Assembly: GCA_039030075.1 (NCBI GenBank)
Contig: JBCCEW010000013.1
Coordinates: forward strand, 1-64,000
From: Myxococcota bacterium
GTDB lineage: Bacteria > Myxococcota_A > UBA9160 > SMWR01
DNA length: 64,000 nucleotides
Direction of reading: 5' to 3'
In this document: positions 26,720-36,741 of the stretch, piece by piece
Numbering within the stretch: the first letter of the stretch is position 1
How the letters are laid out: each line of letters starts with the position of its first letter
Translations under genes and position numbers: made by a program
The notes under the pieces: model-generated
The model's database searches: none
What the model saw: only the letters and a program-made list of their open reading frames with translations
Told to the model about the DNA's origin: nothing

Positions 26720-27581
26720 CGCCGAACCCCAGGCGTTGGCGCAGCCACGCCGAGCGAAAGCGCACCCGCGGATCGACGGCGGCGGCTTCCTCGAGGAGGC
26801 GCCGCCGTTCTTCTTTGTTCTCGGCGCGCTTCGCCGAAGACACCAGGTAGCGCGCGAGCTTGCTGCGCATCGCTTCCTGGCGCTCGGGGTCCGGCTCTCG
26901 CTCCAGATGAGCCCGCAGCACCTTCGCGTTCCCGCCCGCCAGACGGCGGCGACCGGTCTGTCCATCGTGGAGGTGGTAGCGGGTCAGACACGCGTGCATC
27001 GCCCCGACCTTGTGTCGCTGCGCGACCTTCAACGCGAAGTCGAGGTCCTCGGTGCCATCGAAGTAGGGATCGAAACCGCCCACACCGCGTGCCACCTCGG
27101 TCCGTACCATCACGGCACTCGGCACGAACGCGAAATGGTCGGCGATCGCCAGGAACGACGCCTGCAGCGCGGCCGTGTCGTGGTGGGGCGGTGCCGGTTC
27201 GGTGCGGCCGTCGGGAAACACCTTCTCGAGGCCGTGGGCGCTCATGCCCAGCTCGGGGAACTGATCGTGGAAGGCGAGCTGCTCGCGCAGCTTCTGGGGT
27301 AGCCAGGCATCGTCGGAATCGAGGAACGCGACGAACTCGCCCTCGGCCCGCCCGATCCCGGCGTTGCGCGCCGCCGAGCGGCCGGACGGCGGCAGCGTGA
27401 TCACCCGGATCCGGTCACCGTAGGAAGCCAGCACCGCCGGCGTCGCGTCCCGCGATCCGTCGTCCACGACGATCAGCTCGCAATCCGCTCCCTGCTGCGC
27501 GAGCACGCTGTCGATGGCGCGGCCGATCAGCCCCGCGCGGTCGCGGACCGGGATCACGCCGGTGACGCGGGGCCCCGTCAT
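26706..27581 (-). CDS. Glycosyltransferase family 2
   Basis: This 291-aa GT-A enzyme starts with [19 protein letters not shown], has the [10 protein letters not shown] donor-binding region and a clear DxD at DSDD (about residue 91), followed by a Phe/Trp-rich acceptor part and HLHDGQT. It lacks membrane segments. The ATG overlaps the stop of the gor gene (ATGA), so both are translated from one message. The acceptor (lipid or polysaccharide) cannot be told from the sequence. Confidence 0.85.
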   Translation of the reverse strand: MTGPRVTGVIPVRDRAGLIGRAIDSVLAQQGADCELIVVDDGSRDATPAVLASYGDRIRVITLPPSGRSAARNAGIGRAEGEFVAFLDSDDAWLPQKLREQLAFHDQFPELGMSAHGLEKVFPDGRTEPAPPHHDTAALQASFLAIADHFAFVPSAVMVRTEVARGVGGFDPYFDGTEDLDFALKVAQRHKVGAMHACLTRYHLHDGQTGRRRLAGGNAKVLRAHLEREPDPERQEAMRSKLARYLVSSAKRAENKEERRRLLEEAAAVDPRVRFRSAWLRQRLGFGATAR

Positions 27582-28939
27582 GCGTCCGACACCTTCTCCC
27601 GCATCGTGACGAACTCCTCGGCCGATGTCGGGTGGATGCCGATGGTCGCGTCGAACTGGGCCTTGGTGGCGCCGCACACCAGCGCGATCGCCACCCCCTG
27701 AATGATCTCGCCGGCGTGGTCGCCGACCATGTGGGCGCCAACGACGCGCTGGCTCTCGCCGTCGACGATGAGCTTCATCAGGGTGCGCTCCTCGCGTCCC
27801 GACAACGTGTGCTTCAGCTCGCGGAAACGGGCGCGGTAGATGTCGACGTCGGAGAATCGGGCCCGGGCCTCGCTCTCGGTGAGCCCTACCGAGCCGATCG
27901 GCGGCTGACTGAAGACCGCGGAGGGCACGTTGTCGTGGACGGGCTTCGTCGGCCGGTCGTCGAACAGCGTGGCGGCCAGGCACATGCCCTCATGGATCGC
28001 GACGGGCGTGAGGTTCACGCGGTTCGTCACGTCGCCGATCGCCCAGACGTTCGGGACCGATGTGCGCGAGTAGGCATCGACGGGGATCGTGCCGTCGGAG
28101 GCCACCTCGACCCCTGCCGCCTCGAGGCCGAGGTCGGCGGTGAGCGGGTGACGCCCGGTGGCGTAGAGGATCGCATCGCCTTCCAGGGTCGAGCCGTCTT
28201 CGAGGGTGGCGCGCAACCCGCCGTCGGAAGCCTTGTCGACCCGCGTGATGTTCGCGTCGAAGCGCAGGGCGATTCCCTGGGCGCGCATCTCCTCGGCCAG
28301 GACCTCGCGAACGTCGTCGTCGAACCCGCGTAGGAAGAGGGGTCCGCGGTAGAGTTGAGTGACGTCGGCGCCGAGCCCGTGGAGGATCCCCGCGAACTCG
28401 ACGGCGATGTACCCGCCCCCGACGACGATCGGGCGCTCGGGCATGCGGTCGAGATGGAACGCCTCGTTCGAGGTGATGACGTGCTCGATGCCGGGGATCT
28501 CCGGCACGTAGGGCCAGCCGCCCACGGCGACGAGGATGTGCTCCGCCGTGTAGCGCTCGCCGGCGACCTCGACCGTGTGAGCGTCGACGAGGCGCGCGCG
28601 TCCCTCGATGCGCGTGACACCCGCGTTGTCGAGCAGACGCGCGTAGATCCCGTTCAAGCGGGAGATCTCCGCGTCCTTGTTCTGGATGAGGGTCTTCCAG
28701 TCGTGAGACGCCGGCGGCGCCGACCAGCCGAAACCGCCCGCATCTTCGACGTCGCGACGGAAAGCCGAGGCGTAGACCAGGAGCTTCTTCGGAATGCAGC
28801 CGACGTTGACGCAGGTGCCGCCGAGATCGCGCTCCTCGGCCACCGCCACTCGCGCGCCGTAGGAAGCCGAGATGCGGCTCGCCCGAACGCCGCCCGAACC
28901 GGCACCGATCGTGAAGAGGTCGTAGTCGTACTGCGCCAT
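27578..28939 (-). CDS. gor: Glutathione-disulfide reductase (pyridine nucleotide-disulfide oxidoreductase)
   Basis: This 453-aa flavoenzyme has the redox pair in [16 protein letters not shown] motif [13 protein letters not shown] at the start, the NADPH domain [13 protein letters not shown] and the C-terminal dimer His in [10 protein letters not shown]. It reduces glutathione disulfide with NADPH in the cytosol. Other disulfide reductases are possible, but GCIPKKLL(V) and HPTSAEE fit GR best. The ATG lies well after a GC-rich spacer; a TACGCT element occurs about 45 bases upstream. It is followed by a coupled GT2 gene. Confidence 0.9.
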   Translation of the reverse strand: MAQYDYDLFTIGAGSGGVRASRISASYGARVAVAEERDLGGTCVNVGCIPKKLLVYASAFRRDVEDAGGFGWSAPPASHDWKTLIQNKDAEISRLNGIYARLLDNAGVTRIEGRARLVDAHTVEVAGERYTAEHILVAVGGWPYVPEIPGIEHVITSNEAFHLDRMPERPIVVGGGYIAVEFAGILHGLGADVTQLYRGPLFLRGFDDDVREVLAEEMRAQGIALRFDANITRVDKASDGGLRATLEDGSTLEGDAILYATGRHPLTADLGLEAAGVEVASDGTIPVDAYSRTSVPNVWAIGDVTNRVNLTPVAIHEGMCLAATLFDDRPTKPVHDNVPSAVFSQPPIGSVGLTESEARARFSDVDIYRARFRELKHTLSGREERTLMKLIVDGESQRVVGAHMVGDHAGEIIQGVAIALVCGATKAQFDATIGIHPTSAEEFVTMREKVSDA

Positions 28940-29015
28940 GGCCCTCGCCCGTGGGTTCCCGAGACCGGTGGCCTCGACGGCAGCGTAGCTCCTCACGCCC
29001 GGCGGCGAGTTCGGC

Positions 29016-30698
29016 CTAGCGGCACTCCGCGAGACAGCGCGCGATCCGGCGCGCCACGGCCTCGGGGCCCAGGGCCGCGAGGGTGTCGCCGAGCGGCGGG
29101 CTCGAGGCCGACCCGGTGACCGCCACGCGCAGGGGCTGGGCGAGCTTGCCCAGGCCCACCCCGAGTTCCTCGGCCAGCGTCTCCATCCGCGCCTCGATCG
29201 CCTCGGACGCCCAATCTTCCAGGGTGGCCAGCGCGGCACCCGCGGCCTCGAGCCGGGTGAAGCCGTCGGGCTCGCCTTTCCGCAGCCATTTCTCCACCGC
29301 CTTCGCGTCGAAGGCGTAGGCGTCATCGTCGACCCAGGCGAAGCCGCCCGGACCGTCGCGCCGGCTGACGTCTGCGAGCGTGCGGCAGCGGGAGCGGATC
29401 ATCGCGGCAAAGCGCGTGAGCCAATCCGAATCCCGCGCGGCGTCCGCCACGGCATAGCGGCTGGCCCAGTCGCGCCACGCCGCGAGGAAGTCGGCATCGT
29501 CCTGCTCGGCGATCGTCTGTTGGTTGAAGGCGAGCAGCTTGTCCATGTCGAAGCGCGCGTTCGACACGCCGACCCGGTCCAGCGCGAAGCGCGCTTGCAG
29601 GAAAGCGCGGTCGAAACGCTCGAGGTCCTTGCCCTCGTCATCCTTCTCGCCAGGGCTCCAACCCAGGAGCGCCAGATAGTTGCAGAGCACGTCGGGCAGG
29701 AAGCCCGCGCGTCGGAAGTCTTCGACCTCGATGCAGGGCAGCGCGAGGCCCAGATCGAGCGCCAGCCCGTCGAGCAGGTCGGTCGGCAGCTGGGAGCGCT
29801 TGTCCTTCAACCAGCCGTCGAGGCCCTTCGGCGCCGTCGCCTCGGGAACCAGGGCCTCGAAGTCCGCCTTCCGGGCGCTGTCTTCCTTCAACGCCTGGCG
29901 CACGGCCGCCCGAGCCGCCTTGTCCTTGTCGCGCTTCGACATCTTCGAGCCGTCGGCGTTGAAGATCACGGGCAGATGGGCGTAGACGGGCGCGCGATAA
30001 CCCAACGCTTCCTGCAAGGCCGCGTGGCGCGGCGTGTTGTTGAGGTGTTCCTGGCCGCGGAGCACGTGGGTGATGCCCATCGCCTCGTCGTCGACCACCA
30101 CCGCCAGGTGATAGGTCGGGAAGCCGTCCCGCTTCCAGATCACGAAGTCGTCGAGGTGCTCTTCGCCGAACTCGATCTCGCCGAGGATCTCGTCGACCAC
30201 TCGGAGCGGTGTCTCGGGCATCCGAAACCGCACGACGTGGGGCTCCGAGGCCGCCCGTGCGAGGGCCGCGTCGCGGTCGAAGTCGGCCGCGCACCGGTAG
30301 CGGAAGTTCCGCTTCTCCTCCCGCGCCTGGCGACGCAGCGCGTCGAGTTCCTCGGGGGTTTCGAAGGCCGGGTAGGCCCGGCCCTCCGCGATCAGGCGGT
30401 CCACCGCCTTGCGGTAGAGCGAGAGGCGCTCGGCCTGGCGAAACGGCCCGATCTCGCGCGGGTCCCCCCCGGCGCCCTCCGCCACGGGGCCTTCGCTCCA
30501 GACGATCCCCAGCCACAGGAGGTCTTCGAGGATCCCGGCGGCCGCCTCCTCGGACGATCGCGCCGCATCGGTGTCTTCCACCCTCAGCAGAAACCGGCCG
30601 TCGTCCCGGGCCAGCGCCCAGTTGTACAGAGCCGTGCGCGCCCCGCCGATATGCAAGTGACCGGTAGGAGAAGGGGCAAAGCGGGTCGTCACAGGCAT
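29016..30698 (-). CDS. gltX: Glutamyl-tRNA synthetase with inserted segment after KMSKR
   Basis: This 560-aa class I synthetase charges tRNA-Glu. The HIGH-type motif is HLHIGGA (14-20) and KMSKR is at 252-256. Directly after KMSKR there is an insertion of about 65 residues (257-323), Lys/Arg/Asp-rich and ending before [23 protein letters not shown], which in ordinary enzymes follows KMSKR closely. This accounts for the length above the usual 470-490 aa. The ATG is eight bases after a TAGGCT box. The gene is divergent from rpsR. Confidence 0.93.
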   Translation of the reverse strand: MPVTTRFAPSPTGHLHIGGARTALYNWALARDDGRFLLRVEDTDAARSSEEAAAGILEDLLWLGIVWSEGPVAEGAGGDPREIGPFRQAERLSLYRKAVDRLIAEGRAYPAFETPEELDALRRQAREEKRNFRYRCAADFDRDAALARAASEPHVVRFRMPETPLRVVDEILGEIEFGEEHLDDFVIWKRDGFPTYHLAVVVDDEAMGITHVLRGQEHLNNTPRHAALQEALGYRAPVYAHLPVIFNADGSKMSKRDKDKAARAAVRQALKEDSARKADFEALVPEATAPKGLDGWLKDKRSQLPTDLLDGLALDLGLALPCIEVEDFRRAGFLPDVLCNYLALLGWSPGEKDDEGKDLERFDRAFLQARFALDRVGVSNARFDMDKLLAFNQQTIAEQDDADFLAAWRDWASRYAVADAARDSDWLTRFAAMIRSRCRTLADVSRRDGPGGFAWVDDDAYAFDAKAVEKWLRKGEPDGFTRLEAAGAALATLEDWASEAIEARMETLAEELGVGLGKLAQPLRVAVTGSASSPPLGDTLAALGPEAVARRIARCLAECR

Positions 30699-30706
30699 GG
30701 CGCGGA

Positions 30707-30712
30707 AGCCTA
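30707..30712 (-). promoter_or_regulatory. Predicted -10 box (TAGGCT) of gltX, near-leaderless
   Basis: TAGGCT on the minus strand ends eight bases before the gltX ATG, and no Shine-Dalgarno sequence is present. Confidence 0.45.
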
Positions 30713-30940
30713 GCAGGATCGAAAATACCTTGGGGAACAGGCAGATAGCGGCTGCGGCGAGCGTCTGGGGGATGGTCTATGCTCGGCGCCCGCGCGCGAC
30801 GGGGGGTCCCGTTGCGTGGGATCGTCCTGGCATTGACGCGGCATCCGAGCTGCGATCGGCGCCGGAGCGCGACGCATCATCGAGTTTTTGGCTGTGGCAC
30901 CCCACCCTGGCGGCGCCGACAGCGCCCCAGGAGAACTGCC

Positions 30941-31279
30941 TTGGCCTACGAAGACACCCGACGCGACGACCGACCCGAGCGACCCGAGCGCGGGCCCATG
31001 TCGGTGAAGTCGCGGCTGCGGGCCAAGGCGCGCAAGCGCGACCGCAAGAACAAGAAGCGCTCCTTCTCGCGCAAGAAGGTCTCGCGGCTCACGACGGACA
31101 AGACGCTCGTCGTCGACTACAAGGACCCGAAGCTTCTGCGCAGCTTCCTCTCCGAGACGGGGAAGATCCTGCCGCGGCGCATCACGGGCAACACGGCGAA
31201 GCAGCAGCGCGAAGTGGCGCTCGCGATCAAGCGAGCCCGTCACCTCGCCCTGCTCCCCTACCCGCCGAACATGGCGTAG
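30941..31279 (+). CDS. rpsR: Ribosomal protein bS18, stand-alone copy with basic N-terminus
   Basis: This 112-aa small-subunit protein contains the S18 core [22 protein letters not shown] followed by [26 protein letters not shown]. The N-terminal 55 residues form an Arg/Lys-rich extension with no Cys pair. The TTG start is chosen because AGGAG lies exactly seven bases upstream; a later ATG at 30998 is less well supported. rpsF and rplI, its usual neighbours, are absent, so it is either relocated or a second copy. Confidence 0.9.
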   Translation: MAYEDTRRDDRPERPERGPMSVKSRLRAKARKRDRKNKKRSFSRKKVSRLTTDKTLVVDYKDPKLLRSFLSETGKILPRRITGNTAKQQREVALAIKRARHLALLPYPPNMA

Positions 31280-31281
31280 CC

Positions 31282-31296
31282 ACCCCGCTCCGGGGT
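31282..31296 (+). terminator. Hairpin after rpsR
   Basis: ACCCCG and CGGGGT form a perfect 6-bp stem with a 3-base loop three bases after the rpsR stop. A T-run is lacking, which is common in high-GC genomes. Confidence 0.45.
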
Positions 31297-31311
31297 CGAC
31301 GCCAACGCCAG

Positions 31312-33576
31312 ATGACGACCTCGCGAGGGACGGAACTCCGACCCTCGTGGACGCGGCCCGTGCGCGCCTGGCTCGCGGCGCTCGCCATCCTGCTGCTCGG
31401 CCCGACGGCCACGGCCGCGACGTTCTTCGTGACGTCGACCGCCGACTCGGGCCCCGGCACCCTGCGCGCCGCGGTGACGGCGGCGGCGGCCTCGCCGGAT
31501 CTCACCAACACCATCCAGTTCCAGCTCCCCGCGAGCTCCACGATCAGTCTCGTCACCCTGTTGCCGCCAGTGACGACGAACCTCGTGCTCGACGGAAGCG
31601 CGTCGCCCGGGGTCACCATCGATGCTGGCGCGCTGATGCCCTTCTTCGCGCCGACCAGCAGCCTGACCTTCCAGGACGTCAGCGTCACTGGGGGCACGAG
31701 CACGCTCGATCTCGGCTTCGGCGTGCTCACGCTGCAGGAGACCGGCGCCGGCACCTTCGCGACCAACGTGAACGAGCCGATCTTCACGATCGTCAAGTCG
31801 GGCGCGGGCACGACGACGATCCCCACCGGCACGGTGATGCTGACCACCCTGCTCGGTGAGATTCAGATCAACGAAGGCACGCTCGAGGTGAACGGCGTCG
31901 TGTCGGGGGCCCAGGGCGTACGCGTCGGTCCCAACGGAACGCTCGGTGGCTCGGGCGGCGGCAACATCGGCGGCCCCACCACCATCGAAGGACGCGTCGC
32001 GCCCACGACCACCTCGGGCAGTCTGACCTTCTTCAACGGCGTCACCTTCACGCCCGGCTCGGTCTATGCGGTCGACATCCTGCCCGGAAACATCGGCGAC
32101 ACGATCAACTCGGACACGGTCACGATCCAACCGGGCGCGCGCCTCGATATCCTGAGCCAGCCCTCCTCGATCACGACCGACACCACGGTCACGCTGGTCA
32201 ACACGACGACCGCCCTCACCGGCAGCTTCCAGATCCCAGACTTCGCGTTCCTCGACGAGACCGTCGCCCAGACCGCGACGACGCTGATGCTGACCCTGGG
32301 CCCGAACGGCCAGACGCTCTCGACGCTGGCGCAGACCGACAACCAGCGGGCCGTCGCTGGGACGCTCACCGGCCTCGCGCCGGGCACGGGCGACCTCGCC
32401 GACGTCCTCGACGCGATCGATCGCTCGACGACCGGTGACATCGCCCCGCTGCTGGACGCGATCGGCGGCGAGCCGCTGACCGCCTTCGCCACGGGTCGCC
32501 AGATGCTCGGCGAGCGGACCGCCCGGGCGCTGCACCGCCGCGTGCGCGACCGCGCCTGGGGCCAGGCCGAGGCGTTCTACGCGAGCCGACTGGACACCAC
32601 CGAGACGACCGCGAGCGGTTTCCTCGGAGCCGGCTTGGCCACTCCGATGGGCCACTTCGCGATGGGCGCCCCGGCCGCGCGCGCCGACACGACGACACCC
32701 GCTCCGGTGAGTGCGCCGCGTCGCCATGGCCCCGACCGCGCCGGGGTCTGGGTCGACAGCTTCGGACTGTTCGGAACCCTCGAAGGCGAACGCGGTGAGG
32801 CCGAGGTCGAGACGACGCTGTTCGGCGGCATGCTCGGCTTCGACGCCTGGCTCACCGACGAGATCATGGTCGGCCTGGCCGGTGGGTATGCGCGCGGCGA
32901 CCTGGATCCCCAGGGACGCGAAGCCGATCTCACCACCGACACGATCCACGGCGCGCTCTATGCGGGCTGGACCGATTCGAAGGGCTTCCTGTCGGCCTAC
33001 GGCCGCTTCGCCCACACCCTGCAGAGTTCGCGGCGCCGGATCGAAACGACCCAGCTCAACCGCACGGCCAGCGCCGACTGGGACGCCCAGGACTTCGGAG
33101 CCGGGGCCGAAGCCGGCCTCACCGTGTTCTCGCGCGAGCACTGGGGTTTCCAACCGCTCGTCGGCATCGATTGGCTGCGCTTGACCGAGGAGAGTTTCCG
33201 TGAGTCGGGCGCGGGCTCGCTGAACCTCGACGTGGACCCGGAAGATCTCGAGAGCGTCACGGGGCGCTTCGGAGGACGCGTGTTCGGCCGCATCGAGCTC
33301 GACCCGCGGGTCGAGCTGGTCCCCGAGCTGCGCGTCTTCTGGCAGCGCGAGTTCGGCGACCGCGACCGCGCGCTCCAGGCCAATCTGATCGGGACCGGAC
33401 CCGCCGGTACGCTCCGCGTGCGTGGCCCCGAGCTGCCCCGCGACGCCATCATCGCCGGCGTCGGCTGGAGCGCCGCGATCGGCGACGTATTGCAGATCCT
33501 GCTCGACTACGACGTGCTGCTCGACAGCGACCGTCTCGAGCACCAGGGCAACCTGGCGCTGCGCCTGCGCTTCTAG
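31312..33576 (+). CDS. Autotransporter (type Va secretion) with beta-helix passenger
   Basis: This 754-aa protein has a signal peptide (about 1-36), a beta-helix-like passenger whose start carries TSTADSGPGTLRAAV, a linker near 420-470 and a C-terminal 12-stranded beta domain of about 280 residues. The beta domain ends in NLALRLRF, the Phe needed by the BAM complex. The passenger shows no protease or lipase motif I recognise. It is expected at the outer membrane. It is preceded by an S18 gene and faces a DUF4388 gene. Function of the passenger unknown. Confidence 0.9.
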   Translation: MTTSRGTELRPSWTRPVRAWLAALAILLLGPTATAATFFVTSTADSGPGTLRAAVTAAAASPDLTNTIQFQLPASSTISLVTLLPPVTTNLVLDGSASPGVTIDAGALMPFFAPTSSLTFQDVSVTGGTSTLDLGFGVLTLQETGAGTFATNVNEPIFTIVKSGAGTTTIPTGTVMLTTLLGEIQINEGTLEVNGVVSGAQGVRVGPNGTLGGSGGGNIGGPTTIEGRVAPTTTSGSLTFFNGVTFTPGSVYAVDILPGNIGDTINSDTVTIQPGARLDILSQPSSITTDTTVTLVNTTTALTGSFQIPDFAFLDETVAQTATTLMLTLGPNGQTLSTLAQTDNQRAVAGTLTGLAPGTGDLADVLDAIDRSTTGDIAPLLDAIGGEPLTAFATGRQMLGERTARALHRRVRDRAWGQAEAFYASRLDTTETTASGFLGAGLATPMGHFAMGAPAARADTTTPAPVSAPRRHGPDRAGVWVDSFGLFGTLEGERGEAEVETTLFGGMLGFDAWLTDEIMVGLAGGYARGDLDPQGREADLTTDTIHGALYAGWTDSKGFLSAYGRFAHTLQSSRRRIETTQLNRTASADWDAQDFGAGAEAGLTVFSREHWGFQPLVGIDWLRLTEESFRESGAGSLNLDVDPEDLESVTGRFGGRVFGRIELDPRVELVPELRVFWQREFGDRDRALQANLIGTGPAGTLRVRGPELPRDAIIAGVGWSAAIGDVLQILLDYDVLLDSDRLEHQGNLALRLRF

Positions 33577-33578
33577 CG

Positions 33579-33594
33579 CGGGCGCGCGCGCCCG
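33579..33594. terminator. GC palindrome between convergent genes
   Basis: A 16-base perfect palindrome (CGGGCGCGCGCGCCCG) starts three bases after the autotransporter stop and ends six bases before the stop of the opposite gene. It could act as a bidirectional terminator, though no T-run is present. Confidence 0.4.
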
Positions 33595-33600
33595 GCCGGA

Positions 33601-34608
33601 CTAGTTCCGGTGGATCCGGCTCTTCACACGCGCGTGGAGCGCCTGGTGCACCGTCGCTTCGAGGTGCTCTCCGGCGACGAAGAGCAGGAAGAGCATCACT
33701 GTCGACAGCATCGACGAGAGCTGTTCGCAGGCGTCGTCCGACTTGAAGCCGCGATCGTCGAGCATCCCCATCACCACGTCCTCTGGCAGTTCGCCGTCGG
33801 CCGCGAAGCGCAGGCCCCGGAACGTCGCGTGGGCCGGATCGTCGTCGAAGACGCTCTCGACGGCACGATGCAGCGCGGAACCGGCGCCCGCATCGGCCGC
33901 CGTCGCGAAGATGTCGCGGAACGCGCTGTTGAAGGCGATGAGCACGCGCCGCGGTGCATGGTCGTCGCCGTCGGCGCCGACGCGCAGCTCGTCGAGCCGG
34001 CGCACGCCTTCCATCAGGAGTCCCTCGGCCGAGAGCCCGGGGAAGAGCAGCGACTCGTCCACCTCTTCGTCGGTGAGGACGAAACTGCCCTTCGTCTCGA
34101 GCAGGATCGCCTGGAAGACCGTGGTGACATGCTCCTGCACGGCGTTCCAGAGATCGCGCTCCGAGAGCATGCCGCGCTCGACTGCCACGCGGCCCGCGTG
34201 ACGCGCGTCGCCGAACTCGTGCACGAGATCGTCCATGTGCTTGCGCTCGACCAGCCCCATGCGCACCGCCACGTCGTCCAGATGCTCGCCGGCGCGCTGA
34301 CTCGCCGTCCCGCGCACCTCTCCCTGACGGAAGACCACGGTGCGGGTCACGGACGAGCCGTAGACGCGCAACACGGCAGAGCGACGTCCGTGGGCGATCA
34401 GCGTCACGACCTCCGGGAACGGCACCTGGGTGAGATCACCGGCGAGCACCAGGGTCTGGCCCTCGGGTGCCTCGCGCAGCTCGTCGACCCCGAGCAGGAT
34501 CGACGCCGGGGTCTCCACGAGGGCGTAGCCGCGCTCGCGGTGCCGCTCGGGCAGCTCCCCCTGGAGACGAACCCGCCCGTTCTTCGCGATCTGGATGCGT
34601 ACGCTCAT
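33601..34608 (-). CDS. DUF4388 domain protein, second copy
   Basis: This 335-aa paralogue of the 2166-3407 gene has the same layout: a start domain with a short beta region, then EVVTLIAHGRRSAVLRVYG, and the helical GRVAVERGMLSERDLW segment. The C-terminal 130 residues, beginning around IAFNSAFRDIF, differ from the first copy. The family is thought to relay signals, but the mechanism is unknown. The ATG is at 34608, and no clear Shine-Dalgarno sequence is seen. It is the last gene of a minus-strand run after the PQQ dehydrogenase, 56 bp downstream. Confidence 0.72.
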   Translation of the reverse strand: MSVRIQIAKNGRVRLQGELPERHRERGYALVETPASILLGVDELREAPEGQTLVLAGDLTQVPFPEVVTLIAHGRRSAVLRVYGSSVTRTVVFRQGEVRGTASQRAGEHLDDVAVRMGLVERKHMDDLVHEFGDARHAGRVAVERGMLSERDLWNAVQEHVTTVFQAILLETKGSFVLTDEEVDESLLFPGLSAEGLLMEGVRRLDELRVGADGDDHAPRRVLIAFNSAFRDIFATAADAGAGSALHRAVESVFDDDPAHATFRGLRFAADGELPEDVVMGMLDDRGFKSDDACEQLSSMLSTVMLFLLFVAGEHLEATVHQALHARVKSRIHRN

Positions 34609-34664
34609 GCGAGGACCTTCGGCGCGATCCGCGGAGCTCTTGAGACGGCGACCCTCCATGGGCG

Positions 34665-36722
34665 TCACGGCTTCTGGACGCCGGCGGGGCGTGTCCGTGC
34701 TCCGGCCGGGCGCGAAGCTTCCAGGCCCGGCGGAGTACGTGTCGCCTCGCCAGCTTCGGGAAGGGCGAACGCCACCAGGCTGTCGCCGAGGGTCGTTCCG
34801 AGGGTCCCGTGCCCGCCCGCGGCGATCACCACGAACTGACGGCCTCCGGCCAGACGGTAGGTGAGCGGAGTGGCCTGGCCGCCTGCGGGAAGCGTGGCCT
34901 TCCAGAGCAGATCGCCGGTGTCGAGATCGTAGGCGCGGAGCGCATCGTCCATCGCCGCACCGATGAAGACGAGACCGCTCGCCGTGACGATCGGCCCGCC
35001 CATGCTCGGCAGGCCCCACTCGAACCAGAAGGGGAACGGCGCCAAGCCCCGGGTCGATCCGAAGGGCACCTCCCAGCGGACCTCCCCAGTCTCGAGCTCG
35101 AGGGCCAGCAGGGTTCCCCAGGGCGGCGCCGTGCAGGGGACGCCGAGATCGGAGACCAGCACGGATTGGAAGTGTGCGTAGGGCGTGCCGCGTTGGGGAA
35201 AGAGCGTCGAGCGCGGACGCTCGACCACCACCGCGTCGGCTTCGTCGCGGGGCACCACGCGCTCGACGTTCGGCATGCGGTTGACGTTGAGCACCGCGAC
35301 GCCCGTCTCCGGGTCGACCGCGACCCCACCCCAGTTCACGCCGCCCGCCACGCCCGGCGACTGCAGGGTGCCGCGCAGACTCGGGGGCACGAACAAACCC
35401 CCGTGGTCGAGGGCATCGATCTGTGCCGCACACGCGTTGCGCTCCCAGGGAAAGAGGCCCCAGGCCTGTTCGGGCCCCAGGTGCTCGGGCAACAGCCCTT
35501 CCAGATGGGTCGGAAAGGGCTGGGTCGGCGCCGCCTGCTCGTCGGGCAGGGTCGAGGCCGGAACCGGACGCTCCTCGACCGGAAACACGGGAACGCCGGA
35601 CGTGCGGTCGAGCAGGAAGAGGTGCCCCATCTTCGTGGCCTGCAGCAGTGCGGGCACCACGCCCGCCTCGGTCGTGAAGTCGAGGAGTGTCGGCTGGGCC
35701 GCGACATCGTAGTCCCAGAGGTCGTGGTGCACGGTCTGGAAGTGCCAACGCACGGCACCGGTCGCCGCGTCGAGCGCCACGACCGCACTGCCGAAGTGGT
35801 CGCTCCCGGCCCGCGCACCGCCGAAGAAGTCCGGGCTCGGGTTGCCCGTCGGCAGGAACACGAGCCCTCGCGCCGGATCGGCGGCAAGGATCGACCACGC
35901 GTTCGGCGTACCGGCGTGGTACTGGAGCGTGCCGTCGGGCGCCGCTGGTTTCGGAGGAGTCCCGGGCGCCGCCGGGTCGAAGGCCCAACGCAGGGCCCCG
36001 TTGTGGACGTCGAAGCCCCGAACGACGCCGCTCGGCGCGTCGACCCGCTGGCCGTCGGAGACCTGGGAGCCGACCACCACCACGTCGCCGATCACCGTCG
36101 GCGGCGAGGTCACCGCGTACTCGTCCGACGCCTCGACGCCGACGCCCGCCCGCAGGTCGATGTTCCCGTTCACGCCGAAGTCCGCGCAGGGAAGGCCCGT
36201 CTGGGCGTCGAGCGCGATCAGCCGCGCGTCCATGGTTCCGGTGAACACGCGCGCGGCACACGCGCCCTCCGCTGCCGTTCGCACGAACGCCACGCCGCGA
36301 CAGGTCCGCAGCCAATGCCCGGTCGGCGCGACCTCGGGGTCGTAGGTCCAGAGGGCTTCTCCGGTCGCGGGGTCGAGGGCGAACACGCGATTCAGCGGGG
36401 AACAGAAGAAGAGTCGATCCTCGACCACGATGGGCGTGGCCTGGAAGGCGGTCTTGTTGCGGCCATCCTCGTCGCCCGCCGAGACATCGCCGGTATGGAA
36501 CGTCCACGCGGGCTCGAGTGCGGAGACGTTCTCGGGCCCGATCTCGGTGAGCGGCGACCACTGCTGCCCACCCGGATCGCCCCCGTACACCGGCCATTCG
36601 GCGATCGGTCCACTCCGCGGCGAAGTCACGCCCTCCCCACATGCCAGTGCCAGGAGGCCGACGGCGGCGAGTTCGAGCGCCACCTGCAGCGTTCGGAGCA
36701 CAGCTCCCGCGACCCGCCTCAC
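34665..36722 (-). CDS. PQQ-dependent dehydrogenase, lipoprotein-like, without membrane domain
   Basis: This 685-aa quinoprotein resembles membrane glucose dehydrogenase (Gcd) but lacks its five N-terminal membrane helices. It has a short hydrophobic signal with Cys28 in LLALACG, a weak lipobox. The catalytic segment LPTGNPSPDFFGG with Asp298 and the QTVHHDLWDYD motif are intact, as are repeated TGE(A/V)xW beta-propeller blades. The enzyme would oxidise an alcohol or sugar and pass electrons to a quinone or cytochrome. GTG at 36722 is chosen for the signal peptide. It lies 19 bp after a cytochrome-propeller gene. Confidence 0.82.
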   Translation of the reverse strand: MRRVAGAVLRTLQVALELAAVGLLALACGEGVTSPRSGPIAEWPVYGGDPGGQQWSPLTEIGPENVSALEPAWTFHTGDVSAGDEDGRNKTAFQATPIVVEDRLFFCSPLNRVFALDPATGEALWTYDPEVAPTGHWLRTCRGVAFVRTAAEGACAARVFTGTMDARLIALDAQTGLPCADFGVNGNIDLRAGVGVEASDEYAVTSPPTVIGDVVVVGSQVSDGQRVDAPSGVVRGFDVHNGALRWAFDPAAPGTPPKPAAPDGTLQYHAGTPNAWSILAADPARGLVFLPTGNPSPDFFGGARAGSDHFGSAVVALDAATGAVRWHFQTVHHDLWDYDVAAQPTLLDFTTEAGVVPALLQATKMGHLFLLDRTSGVPVFPVEERPVPASTLPDEQAAPTQPFPTHLEGLLPEHLGPEQAWGLFPWERNACAAQIDALDHGGLFVPPSLRGTLQSPGVAGGVNWGGVAVDPETGVAVLNVNRMPNVERVVPRDEADAVVVERPRSTLFPQRGTPYAHFQSVLVSDLGVPCTAPPWGTLLALELETGEVRWEVPFGSTRGLAPFPFWFEWGLPSMGGPIVTASGLVFIGAAMDDALRAYDLDTGDLLWKATLPAGGQATPLTYRLAGGRQFVVIAAGGHGTLGTTLGDSLVAFALPEAGEATRTPPGLEASRPAGARTRPAGVQKP

Positions 36723-36741
36723 GAACGCGCGTGCGCCGCGC

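Noticed and set aside
33601-36642. A single 1013-codon open frame on the minus strand
   Set aside because: Its first two thirds are a shadow of the PQQ dehydrogenase in another frame and have no family-like sequence; only the last 335 codons are a real gene.
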